Made by a program: the position numbers and the translations under genes
In this document: piece by piece, positions 51,178 to 60,337 of the stretch
Position numbering within the stretch: position 1 is the stretch's first letter
Layout of the letters: each line of letters starts with the position of its first letter
DNA from: Treponema sp.
GTDB lineage: Bacteria > Spirochaetota > Spirochaetia > Treponematales > Treponemataceae
Assembly (NCBI GenBank): GCA_017484285.1
Contig: JAFUTH010000005.1
Span: 219,329-283,328 of the forward strand
Direction: 5' to 3'
Length of the DNA: 64,000 nt
The notes under the pieces: model-generated
Told to the model about the DNA's origin: nothing
The model's input: the letters and a program-made list of their open reading frames with translations, nothing else
Databases searched by the model: none

Positions 51178-51284
51178 GGCGCTCCCGTGCTTCGCACGGT
51201 CGGGTGTTCCGCCCTTCGCTCACGCTCATAGCCTACGGCTACTTCGGGGCTCCATACCCTAGCGCATCGGCTACAAAGAGGATT
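51178..51284. repeat. Intergenic palindrome-rich repeat
   Basis: This stretch holds CCGTGC-ttc-GCACGG (about 51184-51198) and TAGCC-tac-GGCTA hairpins. It shares the word GCGCTCCCGTGC with 6035-6046, at the end of the insert near the ygiQ-like gene. It fills the gap between the FAD dehydrogenase and the next small gene. Confidence 0.55.
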
Positions 51285-51286
51285 TT

Positions 51287-51511
51287 ATGACGAAAGACGA
51301 TTTGATTTTTATGATTAACACGAAGCAGGAATTTGAATTCTCGTATCACGGAAAGAACTACAATCTCACCTACGACCGCGATGACAACGGGAACGACTTA
51401 ATCGTTTTCGGCGAACGCTTTCAAGGGAAAAAATACGCCTCGTTCGGAGAATTCATGAACGAGGCGCGGATTGAAAATCACTTTTTTCGCGAGATGTTGG
51501 ACATCCTGTGA
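51287..51511 (+). CDS. Small hypothetical protein
   Basis: The 74-residue protein (MTKDDLIFMINTKQEFEFSY, then GKNYNLTYDRDDNGNDLIVF) looks like a single small alpha/beta unit without signal peptide. AGAGGA precedes the ATG, supporting a real gene. I do not know a family for it with certainty. It follows an intergenic repeat and is convergent with the methyltransferase gene, 14 bases away. Confidence 0.6.
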   Translation: MTKDDLIFMINTKQEFEFSYHGKNYNLTYDRDDNGNDLIVFGERFQGKKYASFGEFMNEARIENHFFREMLDIL

Positions 51512-51525
51512 TTGCAGAAAATTCT

Positions 51526-52350
51526 TTAGTTTTTCCTCAACACATCAACCGTGTGGGAGCTTGCGCCGAGAAGGTCTTTGCGCTCGCAGATGCTCATTTG
51601 GTAGTCGATGAAATGCTGGAAACTTTCTTCGTCTAAGGCATTGAGTTCACGGCGCATGTAGTCTGCCGCGCCGTCGGGGGCGAAAGTCTTTACGCGCTCC
51701 AAGCCCGCTTTTTCGTTCAGGCGGCTCATATCTTCGAGGCGCGTGTAGCTGTACAAATCGTCGTTTTCGTTCGTAATCGTGTGAAAATCTGTAGTGAGCG
51801 TGCCTTTTTCGAGCACTTCTTTGATTTTTCCCTCGCGGAAGCAATAGCTCAGCACCGCGTATTCATTCATCACATAGGCAACGAGCATAAATCCGCCCTT
51901 TTTGGTGACGCGCTTCGCTTCGTTCAGTGCGGCAAGTCGGTCTTCATCGGAATGCAAGTGGTACATCGGACCGAAAAGGAGCGTAATGTCAAAAGTCTCG
52001 TCGGCGAGAAAGTGCAGATTCCGCGCGTCGCCCTGCCATGCCTTTACATTTTCGTGCTTGGACTGCAAAATCTCCAGATTGTGCTTCACGAGTTCCACCG
52101 CCGTCACATCAAATCCCTCTCGGCTCAGCGCGACCGAATACCGCCCCGTACCCGCCCCCACATCGAGGATTTTGATGTTTGCATTCGGATTTTGCTCGCC
52201 CTGTAAAGCGTTGCCCGCACAGCCCGCACGCAAAACATCCACGCAATCGTGAATATGCTTCATCGAGACGGTGAATTCCACGATTCCGTGCCGCGTGGTG
52301 AGCCGGTGGTCTTCCTTGAATTTGTTGTAATATTTTTCAAGCGGTGTCAT
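51526..52350 (-). CDS. Class I SAM-dependent methyltransferase
   Basis: The 274-residue enzyme has the SAM-binding motif ILDVGAGTGRYSVALSREGF at about residues 63-82, the acidic loop and the post-motif FDITLLFGPMYHL of small-molecule or UbiE-like methyltransferases. The substrate is unknown. The start at 52350 lacks a Shine-Dalgarno sequence, and a TAAAAT lies six bases upstream of the ATG. It is divergent from the pseudouridine synthase gene with 49 bases between. Confidence 0.85.
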   Translation of the reverse strand: MTPLEKYYNKFKEDHRLTTRHGIVEFTVSMKHIHDCVDVLRAGCAGNALQGEQNPNANIKILDVGAGTGRYSVALSREGFDVTAVELVKHNLEILQSKHENVKAWQGDARNLHFLADETFDITLLFGPMYHLHSDEDRLAALNEAKRVTKKGGFMLVAYVMNEYAVLSYCFREGKIKEVLEKGTLTTDFHTITNENDDLYSYTRLEDMSRLNEKAGLERVKTFAPDGAADYMRRELNALDEESFQHFIDYQMSICERKDLLGASSHTVDVLRKN

Positions 52351-52399
52351 ATCGTGATTTTAGTGGTTAAAACTCGTTTTTTCTAGTATCATCGTCTCC

Positions 52400-53245
52400 A
52401 TGAAAAATCGCGAATCACACGGCACGCACGAGAGAATCGACATTCTCTTTGAAGACGAATACATCTGCGTCATCAACAAACCGACGGGGCTTTTGAGCGT
52501 TCCCGCAAACGGCAGAGGAAAATCCGCGCTCGACATTCTTGAAAAAATCATGCGCAACAACGGCTCGTATTCGTCAAAGCACCGACCGTTCGCCGTGCAC
52601 CGACTCGACCGCGACACGAGCGGCGTGATGATGTTCGCACTCACGGAATTCGCGCAGAAAAAAATCATGGATTCATGGCACACAATGGTGAGCGAGCGAT
52701 TGTACCGCGCGGTGGCAGAAAATCCCAAAAATCCGCACAAATTCTTGCCGGAATCAGGCTTAATCGACGATGATTTGGCGTTCAATGCCTATAACGTGGG
52801 ATTCGTGCCCAAAAAAGGCGAGAACACACGGACTGTTCCCGCACGCACGCACTTTACGACGATTTTACGCGGAAAAACGCACACGCTCTTTGAACTTTCG
52901 CTCGATACGGGCAAAAAAAACCAGATTCGCGCGCACCTTGCCTCAAAGGGCTATCCGCTCGCCGGAGACCACAATTACCGCGCGCGCACCGACTATTTTT
53001 CGCGCCTGTGCCTGCACGCACGCACGCTTGAGTTCACGCACCCGTTCACTGGGCAAAACATGCGCTTTGAAGTGCCCGAGCCTGCCGCATGGAAGGCGTA
53101 TGTGGAAAAGGGCGACGCTTACGCTGAGCGCGAGACAGCACGAACGCCTAAAGTTCCGCGACGGCAAGCATCAAATCATACGGCGTCATCGCGAAATCGC
53201 TCTTTACCTTTTGAGAAGCGAGCGCGTGCGCCAAAGAAGCCGTAA
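52400..53245 (+). CDS. RluA-family pseudouridine synthase with basic C-terminal extension
   Basis: The 281-residue protein has the catalytic motif HRLDRDTSGVMMF and the downstream DTGKKNQIRAHLAS motif, where the usual RTHQIR reads KNQIR. The catalytic core ends near residue 235. The last 35 residues are basic and low in complexity (PRRQASNHTASSRNRSLPF). They are encoded on the strand opposite to the end of the NAD(P)HX repair gene, overlapping it by 98 bases tail to tail, so the extension may be a run-on into the neighbour after loss of an earlier stop. Confidence 0.85.
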   Translation: MKNRESHGTHERIDILFEDEYICVINKPTGLLSVPANGRGKSALDILEKIMRNNGSYSSKHRPFAVHRLDRDTSGVMMFALTEFAQKKIMDSWHTMVSERLYRAVAENPKNPHKFLPESGLIDDDLAFNAYNVGFVPKKGENTRTVPARTHFTTILRGKTHTLFELSLDTGKKNQIRAHLASKGYPLAGDHNYRARTDYFSRLCLHARTLEFTHPFTGQNMRFEVPEPAAWKAYVEKGDAYAERETARTPKVPRRQASNHTASSRNRSLPFEKRARAPKKP

Positions 53246-54629
53246 TCGCCGCATCGATTGTTTTTCGGTGCTGAGCGAGCAATGCCGCGACCATGCCACT
53301 TAAAACATCGCCACTTCCCGCCTTTGCAAGGCACGGTCGCCCGAACGGATTTACAAAAAGCTTGTATTTGAAGCCGTCAAAATGACCAATGAGCGGATTT
53401 GCGCCTTTTAAGATGAGCGTCTTTTTGGGAAATTTGCGGCAGAATTTCTCGAGCAATTCCATGCGATTGACAATGACTTCTTCGAGTGAAAAATCACCTA
53501 AATCGCAATTTTTGAGAATCGCCTGAAATTCTTTGGGGTGCGGCGTAAGAACGACACCTTTTTCTTTTTTTTCGAGGAATGACTTTAAGCCCGACGCATA
53601 GCACGCGTCTGCATCGATGACGCATTTGATTTTTTGATGCTCAAGCACGTAATCAAAATACGGCTGAATCACCTCGTCGCTCTGCCCCAAGCCCATGCCG
53701 AACGCAATCGCCGTCGTTTTTTCGGGAATGTCGCCCGAGACCATCAGCTCCGGGAAGATGTCCAATCCTTTTTTGGACGTGTGTTTGTGCACGAGCGTAA
53801 CCAAGCCCGCCCCAAACCGAAGCGCCGCGCTCCCTGCAATCGCCGCCGCGCCCTGCTTTTCGCCCGACGCAATCGCCACATGACCGAACGTGCCTTTGTT
53901 TACATTGTATGCAGTGCGGTGCGGCAAAATCATATCGCTCGCGTCCAAGAGCATTCCGACGACTAAATTTGAATTGCTTGAATTTTCGTAGAGACGGCGG
54001 TTTACGCCCAACTCAGCGCAACGAATCTCGCCGACAATATCTTTTGCGCAATCGCTGTACAGACACGTTTTGAGAGCACCCATCGTGACCGTCAGATTGG
54101 CGATGAATGCACCTTCGGCGACCGTGCCGTCATCACGCAAGCCTGTCGGAACGTCGCACGCAATCTTAAAGCACTCGCACGAATTCATGTCGTTCATCGT
54201 TTCGCGCGTTTTGTCGTCCAAATCGTCATGAAAGCCACTCCCGAACACACAATCGACAATGATATCCGTGTAGCGCAAGTCATAGAAAGACAAATCCTCG
54301 CGCTTGACGAAACGCACGCCGCATTTTTCGGCACGTTCCGCCTGAATTTTGCATAAATCGCTTTTTGGTTGGAAAAATTGAATGATGCTTACATCATAAT
54401 CAAAACGCAGCTTGCGGGAGAGTGTGTAGCCGTCAGCACCGTTGTTTCCGCCACCGCAGATGATGAGAATTTTTTGCGGCTGGCGGCGGTCTTTGCTAAT
54501 CGGGTATGGATTTCGCACGGCGGTTTCAAGAGCCATCGCCGCGTTTTCCATCATGATTTCTTCTGTCAATCCGTAAGAGACTCGGCATGAAGCGTCGAGC
54601 TTTTGCGTTTCTTTGTATAATTTTTGCAT
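53148..54629 (-). CDS. nnrD: Bifunctional NAD(P)H-hydrate epimerase / ADP-dependent NAD(P)HX dehydratase
   Basis: The 493-residue protein fuses the YjeF N-terminal epimerase domain (about 1-210: TEEIMMENAAMALETAVR, GGGNNGADGYTLSRKL, DCVFGSGF) to the ribokinase-like dehydratase domain (about 225-493: GTFGHVAIASGEKQGAAAIA, VLTPHPKEFQ, AKAGSGDVLSGMVAALL). It repairs damaged NAD(P)H hydrates. The start at 54629 follows AGGAATC. The 3' end overlaps the pseudouridine synthase gene on the other strand by 98 bases; the protein's own C-terminus (MTPYDLMLAVAEL) looks normal for the family. Confidence 0.93.
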   Translation of the reverse strand: MQKLYKETQKLDASCRVSYGLTEEIMMENAAMALETAVRNPYPISKDRRQPQKILIICGGGNNGADGYTLSRKLRFDYDVSIIQFFQPKSDLCKIQAERAEKCGVRFVKREDLSFYDLRYTDIIVDCVFGSGFHDDLDDKTRETMNDMNSCECFKIACDVPTGLRDDGTVAEGAFIANLTVTMGALKTCLYSDCAKDIVGEIRCAELGVNRRLYENSSNSNLVVGMLLDASDMILPHRTAYNVNKGTFGHVAIASGEKQGAAAIAGSAALRFGAGLVTLVHKHTSKKGLDIFPELMVSGDIPEKTTAIAFGMGLGQSDEVIQPYFDYVLEHQKIKCVIDADACYASGLKSFLEKKEKGVVLTPHPKEFQAILKNCDLGDFSLEEVIVNRMELLEKFCRKFPKKTLILKGANPLIGHFDGFKYKLFVNPFGRPCLAKAGSGDVLSGMVAALLAQHRKTIDAAITASLAHALASQKVKSDFAMTPYDLMLAVAEL

Positions 54630-54702
54630 GATTCCTATTGTAACCGATAAGTAGCAATCACGCAAAAATATTTTTTGCTTTTAGACACGCTTCATGCGCG
54701 GA

Positions 54703-55770
54703 TTAGAACGCGGTAAAATCCCCGAGATATTTTTGGAATCGGTCGGCAAATTCGGTTTTGACTTTCGCGCTGATTTTTTGTTTTGCGCGTGACTGTGCAG
54801 CCTCTGTGCTCGGTGCGCCCTCTCGCCCCGTAAGTGAGAGCGGAATGAGCGTTTCGCCCATGAACGTGTCATTCAAGCCCGCTTCGACAACGTACTCGCA
54901 GAACTGCGTTTTGCCGTCAGTGCTTTTGCCATCGTTCAAATGCACAAAGCACTGAATGACGTACCGCTCGTTTGAACCAATCGTCGTGTTGAATCCTGCG
55001 CTCGCCATGACTTCCTGGAACGATTTTGCAATCCGCCCGTCAGAATCGTCATCGACGTTCACGCAGACCGGGATTTTTGCCGCCATTTCCATGCGTATTT
55101 TGTGAATCTGAACGGGTGTCGCAATCGACTCAAACTGCTTTGCCGCCTCAGAATTGAGAATCACGAGCCGCTTGAGGTATTTTTCGTTGGTGCGCGCGAC
55201 TTCTTCGGCAAAATCCAAGCGCGCATAATTGAGCAAGGTGTTCGGGTCTTTGTCGGCGCGGTACTGATTTAAAATCGCGTTAATTTCAGTCTCGTTTTTT
55301 TGAATCATCGAGATGTACATATTCGCCGCCGTTTCTTTGTTCATGACGGCAAGCGCGTACCATTTTCCTTCCTGCTTAGACTCAAAGAATTCGGGAATTT
55401 CGACCGCGATGATGTCATCTTGGCTCACTTCGCGCAAAACGCTCTGGTCGAGCGATGAAGCCGTTGCCGTCGCAACAACGCCCGCCGCCTGCGCATGCTC
55501 CATGCGCCGAGACGCAAGAGAAGCCGCTGTGATTTTTTGCCCGAATACAGCCACAAGCTCGGAAATCGCATCAAGCTCAGCGGCTCGTTTGTCCACCGCA
55601 TTGCCCGTTCCCGTCACATACGCCGCTTTTGGATAGGCAGCGGACGACCCCGTTACCCAGTCAGGCATTTTCTGATTCTTGCCCGCGGAATTCGTCGTTC
55701 CGCAGCCAAATAACACGCATGAAAGCGCGAGCACCAGTGCGCCACGCGCACAGAATTTTATTTTTGACAT
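54703..55770 (-). CDS. LPP20-like lipoprotein, third gene of the LpoB operon
   Basis: The 355-residue protein has the lipobox LFGCG (Cys23), and PDWVTGSSAAYPKAAYVTGTG followed by a helical AELDAISELVAVFGQKI stretch, as in LPP20 lipoproteins. A second beta domain follows (about 215-320), with VNVDDDSDGRIAKSFQEVMA and YVIQCFVHLNDG similar to the LpoB fold. It is the last gene of a three-lipoprotein operon, overlapping the upstream gene by 13 bases. GGAG precedes the ATG. A role in peptidoglycan synthase activation together with LpoB is suggested by the operon. Confidence 0.8.
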   Translation of the reverse strand: MSKIKFCARGALVLALSCVLFGCGTTNSAGKNQKMPDWVTGSSAAYPKAAYVTGTGNAVDKRAAELDAISELVAVFGQKITAASLASRRMEHAQAAGVVATATASSLDQSVLREVSQDDIIAVEIPEFFESKQEGKWYALAVMNKETAANMYISMIQKNETEINAILNQYRADKDPNTLLNYARLDFAEEVARTNEKYLKRLVILNSEAAKQFESIATPVQIHKIRMEMAAKIPVCVNVDDDSDGRIAKSFQEVMASAGFNTTIGSNERYVIQCFVHLNDGKSTDGKTQFCEYVVEAGLNDTFMGETLIPLSLTGREGAPSTEAAQSRAKQKISAKVKTEFADRFQKYLGDFTAF

Positions 55771-57269
55771 GATGACTCCACTAAAACGGTTTTTCCGTTC
55801 TTGACTTCGATATTTGCAAATCGCTCTTCGGCGATTACTGTTCCCGATTTTGAAAGATACTGAATAGTGCCCGAATACGTTCCCGCAGGAAGCTCTACGC
55901 CGCCCGCATACGCATACGCCGGAAGCGCGTACACTTGCCGAATGTCAGCCGTTTCGGTCTTGTCGATTTGGTCAATCGCTTTTGCAGAACTCAGATAGGT
56001 TGCGGCATACGCGCCAATCGTGAGGATATTTTCTTCTTTGCGGACACCTTCTTCAACCACGAGCAAGGTTGCCGTCGCGCCCGCAACTGCCGTGAACTTT
56101 TTGACCATGCTTCGCTTTACGCTGCGCGAGTAGGCACTGCGCGCCTTTGTGTTGACATCTTGCTGAACGGCGTAATTGAAATCTTCGAGCAGAGAGAGCG
56201 AAACAGCTCCGTCAGAGCCGTCGATGAGAACGCGCACCGAAGCGATTTGATTGTTCGGCATCTTCGTGATTTCGTTTTTGCCCGGATAAATCGTGAATGA
56301 CGGTCCCCAACCGAATGTAGGAATAACCGTCGGCGTAAGCACAGTCTGCGGCGCGGGGAATTCCGGATAGACAAACTCCAAATCAAAGCCCGGAATATAC
56401 ACGAACTTTTTCCCCGTCGGAAACTGAATGCCGGGGAACGGACCGATAATCAACCGTCGCTCGCCCCTGCGCCCAATCAGCCCCGAGAACGCGAGAATGT
56501 CGAGCCGTCCTTTGCCGCTTGCAATGGTGTATTCGGCGTCTGCGTTAAAACTCGGATTCAGTGCCTTGAGCGTGCGCGCGTCCGCCGAAACGTTCCAGCT
56601 GTTGTTTACGCTGTCGTCCATCATCGCGAAGACGATGCTCAAATAGCGCGCCGTTGCAGAGTCTCGGAAAATGTCGGCATCAGTCGGCTTTCGCGGCGTC
56701 TGCGAGACCACTTTGTTCGGGTCGAGTTTGAGCGTTTTGTACGTGTCTGAAATCTCGAGTTTTGAATTGTCGGCGTCGTTTTTAATCCACTCGCCGTATT
56801 GGTTCAGATATTTGCGCTGCTTTTCGTTGAGACGGCGCACTTCAACCGCCGCCTCTTCGACATCGCCCGCATTGTAATAATTGAGCGCGTTGAAGACGTT
56901 GAGGTACACGTACTCATAGGGAGTGCCTTTGTATTCGGCGGCATTGTCGTTCGCAAACACCGCCGCGATTCCCTTTGTAATACTCTCCGTGACCGCATCG
57001 TCCATCAAGCGGTCAGTCGTGTTTAAAATATCGCGAGAAGAAGTATAGTCTTTTTGATAGTGCTTCATCATCGCGATGTCAAAATTGTCTCGGATTCTGT
57101 CGCTGTTTGATTTTTGTGCATTTTTCGCTTCGAGATACGAAATGCACGGCTTGTAATTGCCCTCGTCCATGTACGCCAGATATTGCGCGTCCGTCATTTT
57201 GGTAGACCCGCAGGACAGGAAGAGGAACGTAATAAGGCTCAGGACGATGAGATGGGCAATCCGTTTCAT
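55758..57269 (-). CDS. COG3014-like lipoprotein, second gene of the LpoB operon
   Basis: The roughly 503-residue protein has the lipobox LFLSCGS, a helical TPR-like N-terminal half (LEAKNAQKSNSDRIRDNFDI, DGNYKPCISYLE-like repeats, YVYLNVFNALNYYNAGDVEE) and a beta-rich second half with RRLIIGPFPGIQFPTGKKF. Proteins of this kind are encoded next to LpoB and LPP20 homologues in many gut bacteria. Function unproven; possibly a scaffold for the envelope complex. The ATG at 57269 is preferred over a GTG two codons earlier; the upstream stop is nine bases away. Confidence 0.78.
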   Translation of the reverse strand: MKRIAHLIVLSLITFLFLSCGSTKMTDAQYLAYMDEGNYKPCISYLEAKNAQKSNSDRIRDNFDIAMMKHYQKDYTSSRDILNTTDRLMDDAVTESITKGIAAVFANDNAAEYKGTPYEYVYLNVFNALNYYNAGDVEEAAVEVRRLNEKQRKYLNQYGEWIKNDADNSKLEISDTYKTLKLDPNKVVSQTPRKPTDADIFRDSATARYLSIVFAMMDDSVNNSWNVSADARTLKALNPSFNADAEYTIASGKGRLDILAFSGLIGRRGERRLIIGPFPGIQFPTGKKFVYIPGFDLEFVYPEFPAPQTVLTPTVIPTFGWGPSFTIYPGKNEITKMPNNQIASVRVLIDGSDGAVSLSLLEDFNYAVQQDVNTKARSAYSRSVKRSMVKKFTAVAGATATLLVVEEGVRKEENILTIGAYAATYLSSAKAIDQIDKTETADIRQVYALPAYAYAGGVELPAGTYSGTIQYLSKSGTVIAEERFANIEVKNGKTVLVESSCQK

Positions 57270-57278
57270 ATGCACAAC

Positions 57279-57881
57279 TTAGACTTTTTTTGCAGCTTTT
57301 TTGATGTACTTGCGAATTGTTTTTTCGCCCTGCCACAAAATCTTGTTTGTCTCGATGTCGATGAGCTGCGCGTCAACCTGATACGTGCGGACTGATTCAC
57401 GGCCTTCTTCGTCAACATGTGAGAGAACCGTGCCCTGAATCATAAAGTCAGCGGCTGTTTCGTTTCCGATTGATTTTGCAGTATCGTACGCGTTTTCTGC
57501 CTGATCGAGTTTTTCTGAGCGAAGTTCCTGACGCTGCTCGCTGTCTGCGACGAATTCCATGACGCCGCTGTTGATAATCGCCGTCTGGAAGCGTTTTGCG
57601 ACAAGAGCCGTATCAATGTGCTCACTGCTCTTATTTGAGATTTTGCCGACAACCGCAACCGGGTCGCGACCGTTCGCCGCCTTAAAGCCCGTAACGCGTG
57701 GTGAAGCGATACAACCAGAAATCAACTCTTCGCACACCTGCTTGATGTCATTTTCGTTCCAGTAGCCAGAAAGGTCTTTTACGTCGCTACCAGACTCATA
57801 GCGGTCGACCTTTGTACTTCCACAAGAAACCAATGAGAACGCCGCAAGAGCCGCGCCCAAAACCAAAGCAATTTTCTTCAT
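57279..57881 (-). CDS. lpoB: Penicillin-binding protein activator LpoB-like lipoprotein
   Basis: The 200-residue protein has the lipobox LVSC (about Cys20), KDLSGYWNENDIKQVCEELI, the VAVVGKISNKSSEHIDTALV stretch, and ADFMIQGTVLSHVDEEG, followed by YQVDAQLIDIETNKILWQGE. These fit LpoB, the outer-membrane lipoprotein that reaches through the periplasm to activate PBP1B. The start at 57881 follows AAGGAG; a longer frame adds twelve residues without support. It leads the three-gene operon with the COG3014-like and LPP20-like genes. Confidence 0.88.
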   Translation of the reverse strand: MKKIALVLGAALAAFSLVSCGSTKVDRYESGSDVKDLSGYWNENDIKQVCEELISGCIASPRVTGFKAANGRDPVAVVGKISNKSSEHIDTALVAKRFQTAIINSGVMEFVADSEQRQELRSEKLDQAENAYDTAKSIGNETAADFMIQGTVLSHVDEEGRESVRTYQVDAQLIDIETNKILWQGEKTIRKYIKKAAKKV

Positions 57882-57943
57882 AGTGAACTCCTTATCTATC
57901 GAGAAAATATTCTTCACTCACTATAAAACAAAATTAAGAGAAT

Positions 57944-59317
57944 TTAAATAACTTTTTTGTCAAGCCAGCGGTTTCTGTGGAAGCGGATTCCGAAACACAA
58001 TCCGCGGAAAATCCAGTCGATGTACATGCCGAACCAAATGCCGTAGAGCGCGAGATGCGTATTCTCGGGGAATTTGAAGAGCAAGTATTTTGAAATGAGG
58101 AAACTGAACAGAACGCGGAAGAGCCACATGCTGATATTCGAGACGACCATCGTGAATTTTGCGTCTCCCGAAGCGCGCAAGATGTTCGGCATAGTGAACG
58201 ACATCGGCCAAAAGAAAATGTTCGCGACCATACAAGTGCGGATAACGCCCGTAGCCAACGCACGCGCCTCGTCCGAAAGATTGAACGCACGCACCAGAAT
58301 CGGCGCAAGCAAGAAAATCGCCGTCGCCACCGTGAACATGCCGATGTACGCTTCTTTCATCAATTTGCGCCCGTACGACTTTGCCTGCTCCTTTTCGCCC
58401 GCGCCAATGCACTGCCCGATTACCGTGACGCTTGAAAGCCCGATTGCCTGCGCCGGAATGTTCGAGAAACTTGCGATTGTGTTTGTGATTGCGTTCGCCG
58501 CGATTGCCGCCAAGCCGAAGCCAGACATGAACGAGTACACGAGGATTTTTCCGATATGGAAGACCGAATTCTCGATTCCGCTCGGGATTGCGACTTTGAG
58601 GATTTTTTTAATCATGCCGAAGCGGATTTCGATTTTCCAAAGTTTTTCAAGATAGATTCGGCTGTTCTGTTTTGCGCTCGGCCTGACGAGAAGATACACC
58701 ATCACAAACGCCGCCACGATTCTGCTTGCAAGCGTTGCAATTCCCGCGCCCGCCACGCCGATTTTCGCCCCGTAAATCAAAATCGCGTTCCCCGCAATGT
58801 TCGTAAGGTTCATCATGAGACTTACTTTGAGCGAGATTTTGCTGTTCCCCATTGAGCGGAAGAGCGCGGCACAGGAATTGTACACCGCCAAAAACGGAAA
58901 CGAAAGCAGCACCCACACAAAATAGATGAGCGCGTTCTGCATGACGCTTTCGTCGATTTTTCCGTAAATGAGATTGAGAATAAAATGACGGAGCGGCAAA
59001 CAGAGCGCGATAATCACGAGCGCAACGAATGTAGAAATGTAGAGAAGCTGCCGCGCCGCCGAGCGAGCCTCGCCATCAGATTTGTGCCCGAGATACTGGC
59101 TTGAAACCACCGCGCCGCCCGTAGCGAACGCCGCAAACAATTGGATAAAAAGCTGCGTGAGCTGGTCAATGAGCGACACGCCCGACACGCCCGCCTCGCC
59201 CACAGACGAGACCATCACCGTATCGCACGCGCCAATCGTCATCGCAAGGAATTGCTCCGCCACGAGCGGAAAGATGAGCCGTTTTAAGTCTTTTCGGGAA
59301 AAAAGTTGTTCTGTCAT
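57944..59317 (-). CDS. MATE family transporter
   Basis: The 457-residue polytopic membrane protein has twelve predicted helices and MATE-like stretches: LVAEQFLAMTIGACDTVMVS, QLFAAFATGGAVVSSQYLG, LIYFVWVLLSFPFLAVYNSC and RSMGNSKISLKVSLMMNLTN. It is only distantly related to the MATE protein at 1170-2531 and lies nearer the group often annotated as DinF or Na+-driven multidrug exporters. A TATACT eleven bases before the ATG may be its -10 box. The substrate cannot be told. Confidence 0.9.
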   Translation of the reverse strand: MTEQLFSRKDLKRLIFPLVAEQFLAMTIGACDTVMVSSVGEAGVSGVSLIDQLTQLFIQLFAAFATGGAVVSSQYLGHKSDGEARSAARQLLYISTFVALVIIALCLPLRHFILNLIYGKIDESVMQNALIYFVWVLLSFPFLAVYNSCAALFRSMGNSKISLKVSLMMNLTNIAGNAILIYGAKIGVAGAGIATLASRIVAAFVMVYLLVRPSAKQNSRIYLEKLWKIEIRFGMIKKILKVAIPSGIENSVFHIGKILVYSFMSGFGLAAIAANAITNTIASFSNIPAQAIGLSSVTVIGQCIGAGEKEQAKSYGRKLMKEAYIGMFTVATAIFLLAPILVRAFNLSDEARALATGVIRTCMVANIFFWPMSFTMPNILRASGDAKFTMVVSNISMWLFRVLFSFLISKYLLFKFPENTHLALYGIWFGMYIDWIFRGLCFGIRFHRNRWLDKKVI

Positions 59318-59393
59318 ATTTTGAAATCAGTATAGCGAGCAGGAATCAAAAAATCTGTACAGATTTTGACTTTTTTCCCGATTTTTGTGCATT

Positions 59394-60314
59394 TTATGCC
59401 TTGAATGAAAGCGACGGAATCGTCTTATCGGTGAGAACAGAAACGTCCACGCGGTTGTACGGAATGTTGATTCCGTTCTCGGCGAATGCTTTTATCGTGT
59501 TTTTGCAGACATCATGCTTCGTGTCAAAGAAATCCGCGCGCTTGCACCACACGATAAGGTTCATGCCGATTCCGCTCGCGCCCGGTGTCGTCAAGAGCAC
59601 TTTCGGCGCATAGGCTTCGTTATCCGTAATGACCGTCGGACACAGAGCGGGCACAGAGCCGAGCACTTCGACCGCCTTTTCCAAATCAGTCGCGTAATCA
59701 ACACTCACCTCGAACACATAACGGCGGAAGTCATACGTCGAATAATTCTTGAGCTTCGTATTGATGATTGCAGAACTCGGAATTCGGATGAGCTGATTGT
59801 CAGCCGTGTGAATTTTGACCGAAAGCAAGCCAATCGTATCGACCGTGCCCGAAATGCCGTCAACCTCGATAAAGTCGCCGATTTTCATCGTTTTTTCAGT
59901 GACGACGAAAATTCCCGAAATAAAGTTGCTCACCGTCGTCTGAGCCGCAAAGCCGATAGCAACGCCCGCGATACCCGCCGCGCCCCAAATCGCCGTGAGT
60001 TTGATTCCGAACAGGCCGAGCACATACATGATAATCAGCACGTAAAAACAGTAACTGACCGCCTTTGTGAGCGAAATGACCGTCTTTTGCTCGAATTTTT
60101 TTGCCGCCGCCTTTTTGATGAACATACGAATCAGGCGGTACACAATCCAGAAAATCAGAATCGCGATGACACTCGTCACCACCTTTGCCACGTTCCCCCA
60201 GGTAAGATAATTCGCAAGCTCGTCGACATGAATAAAGTGCTTGATTTCCTCAACCGCACCGACACCGACCGTCTTTGCAACCTCAGCCGCGTTCTCAATA
60301 TTCGCTTCTTCCAT
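59394..60314 (-). CDS. Small-conductance mechanosensitive channel (MscS family)
   Basis: The 306-residue protein has three hydrophobic segments (about 38-60, 75-100 and 105-130), the third being the pore-lining helix with WGAAGIAGVAIGFAAQTTVSNF. The MscS beta domain (GDFIEVDGISGTVDTIGLLS) and the C-terminal alpha/beta domain follow. It releases solutes upon osmotic downshock. The start at 60314 is fixed by AAGGAG seven bases upstream. It lies 23 bases behind the endonuclease III gene and could share its transcript. Confidence 0.92.
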   Translation of the reverse strand: MEEANIENAAEVAKTVGVGAVEEIKHFIHVDELANYLTWGNVAKVVTSVIAILIFWIVYRLIRMFIKKAAAKKFEQKTVISLTKAVSYCFYVLIIMYVLGLFGIKLTAIWGAAGIAGVAIGFAAQTTVSNFISGIFVVTEKTMKIGDFIEVDGISGTVDTIGLLSVKIHTADNQLIRIPSSAIINTKLKNYSTYDFRRYVFEVSVDYATDLEKAVEVLGSVPALCPTVITDNEAYAPKVLLTTPGASGIGMNLIVWCKRADFFDTKHDVCKNTIKAFAENGINIPYNRVDVSVLTDKTIPSLSFKA

Positions 60315-60337
60315 AAAAACTCCTTTTTGTGAGCGTA

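Noticed and set aside
53148..53245. Treating the end of the pseudouridine synthase gene as a pseudogene
   Set aside because: The catalytic domain is complete; only the tail is unusual, so the gene is kept as intact.
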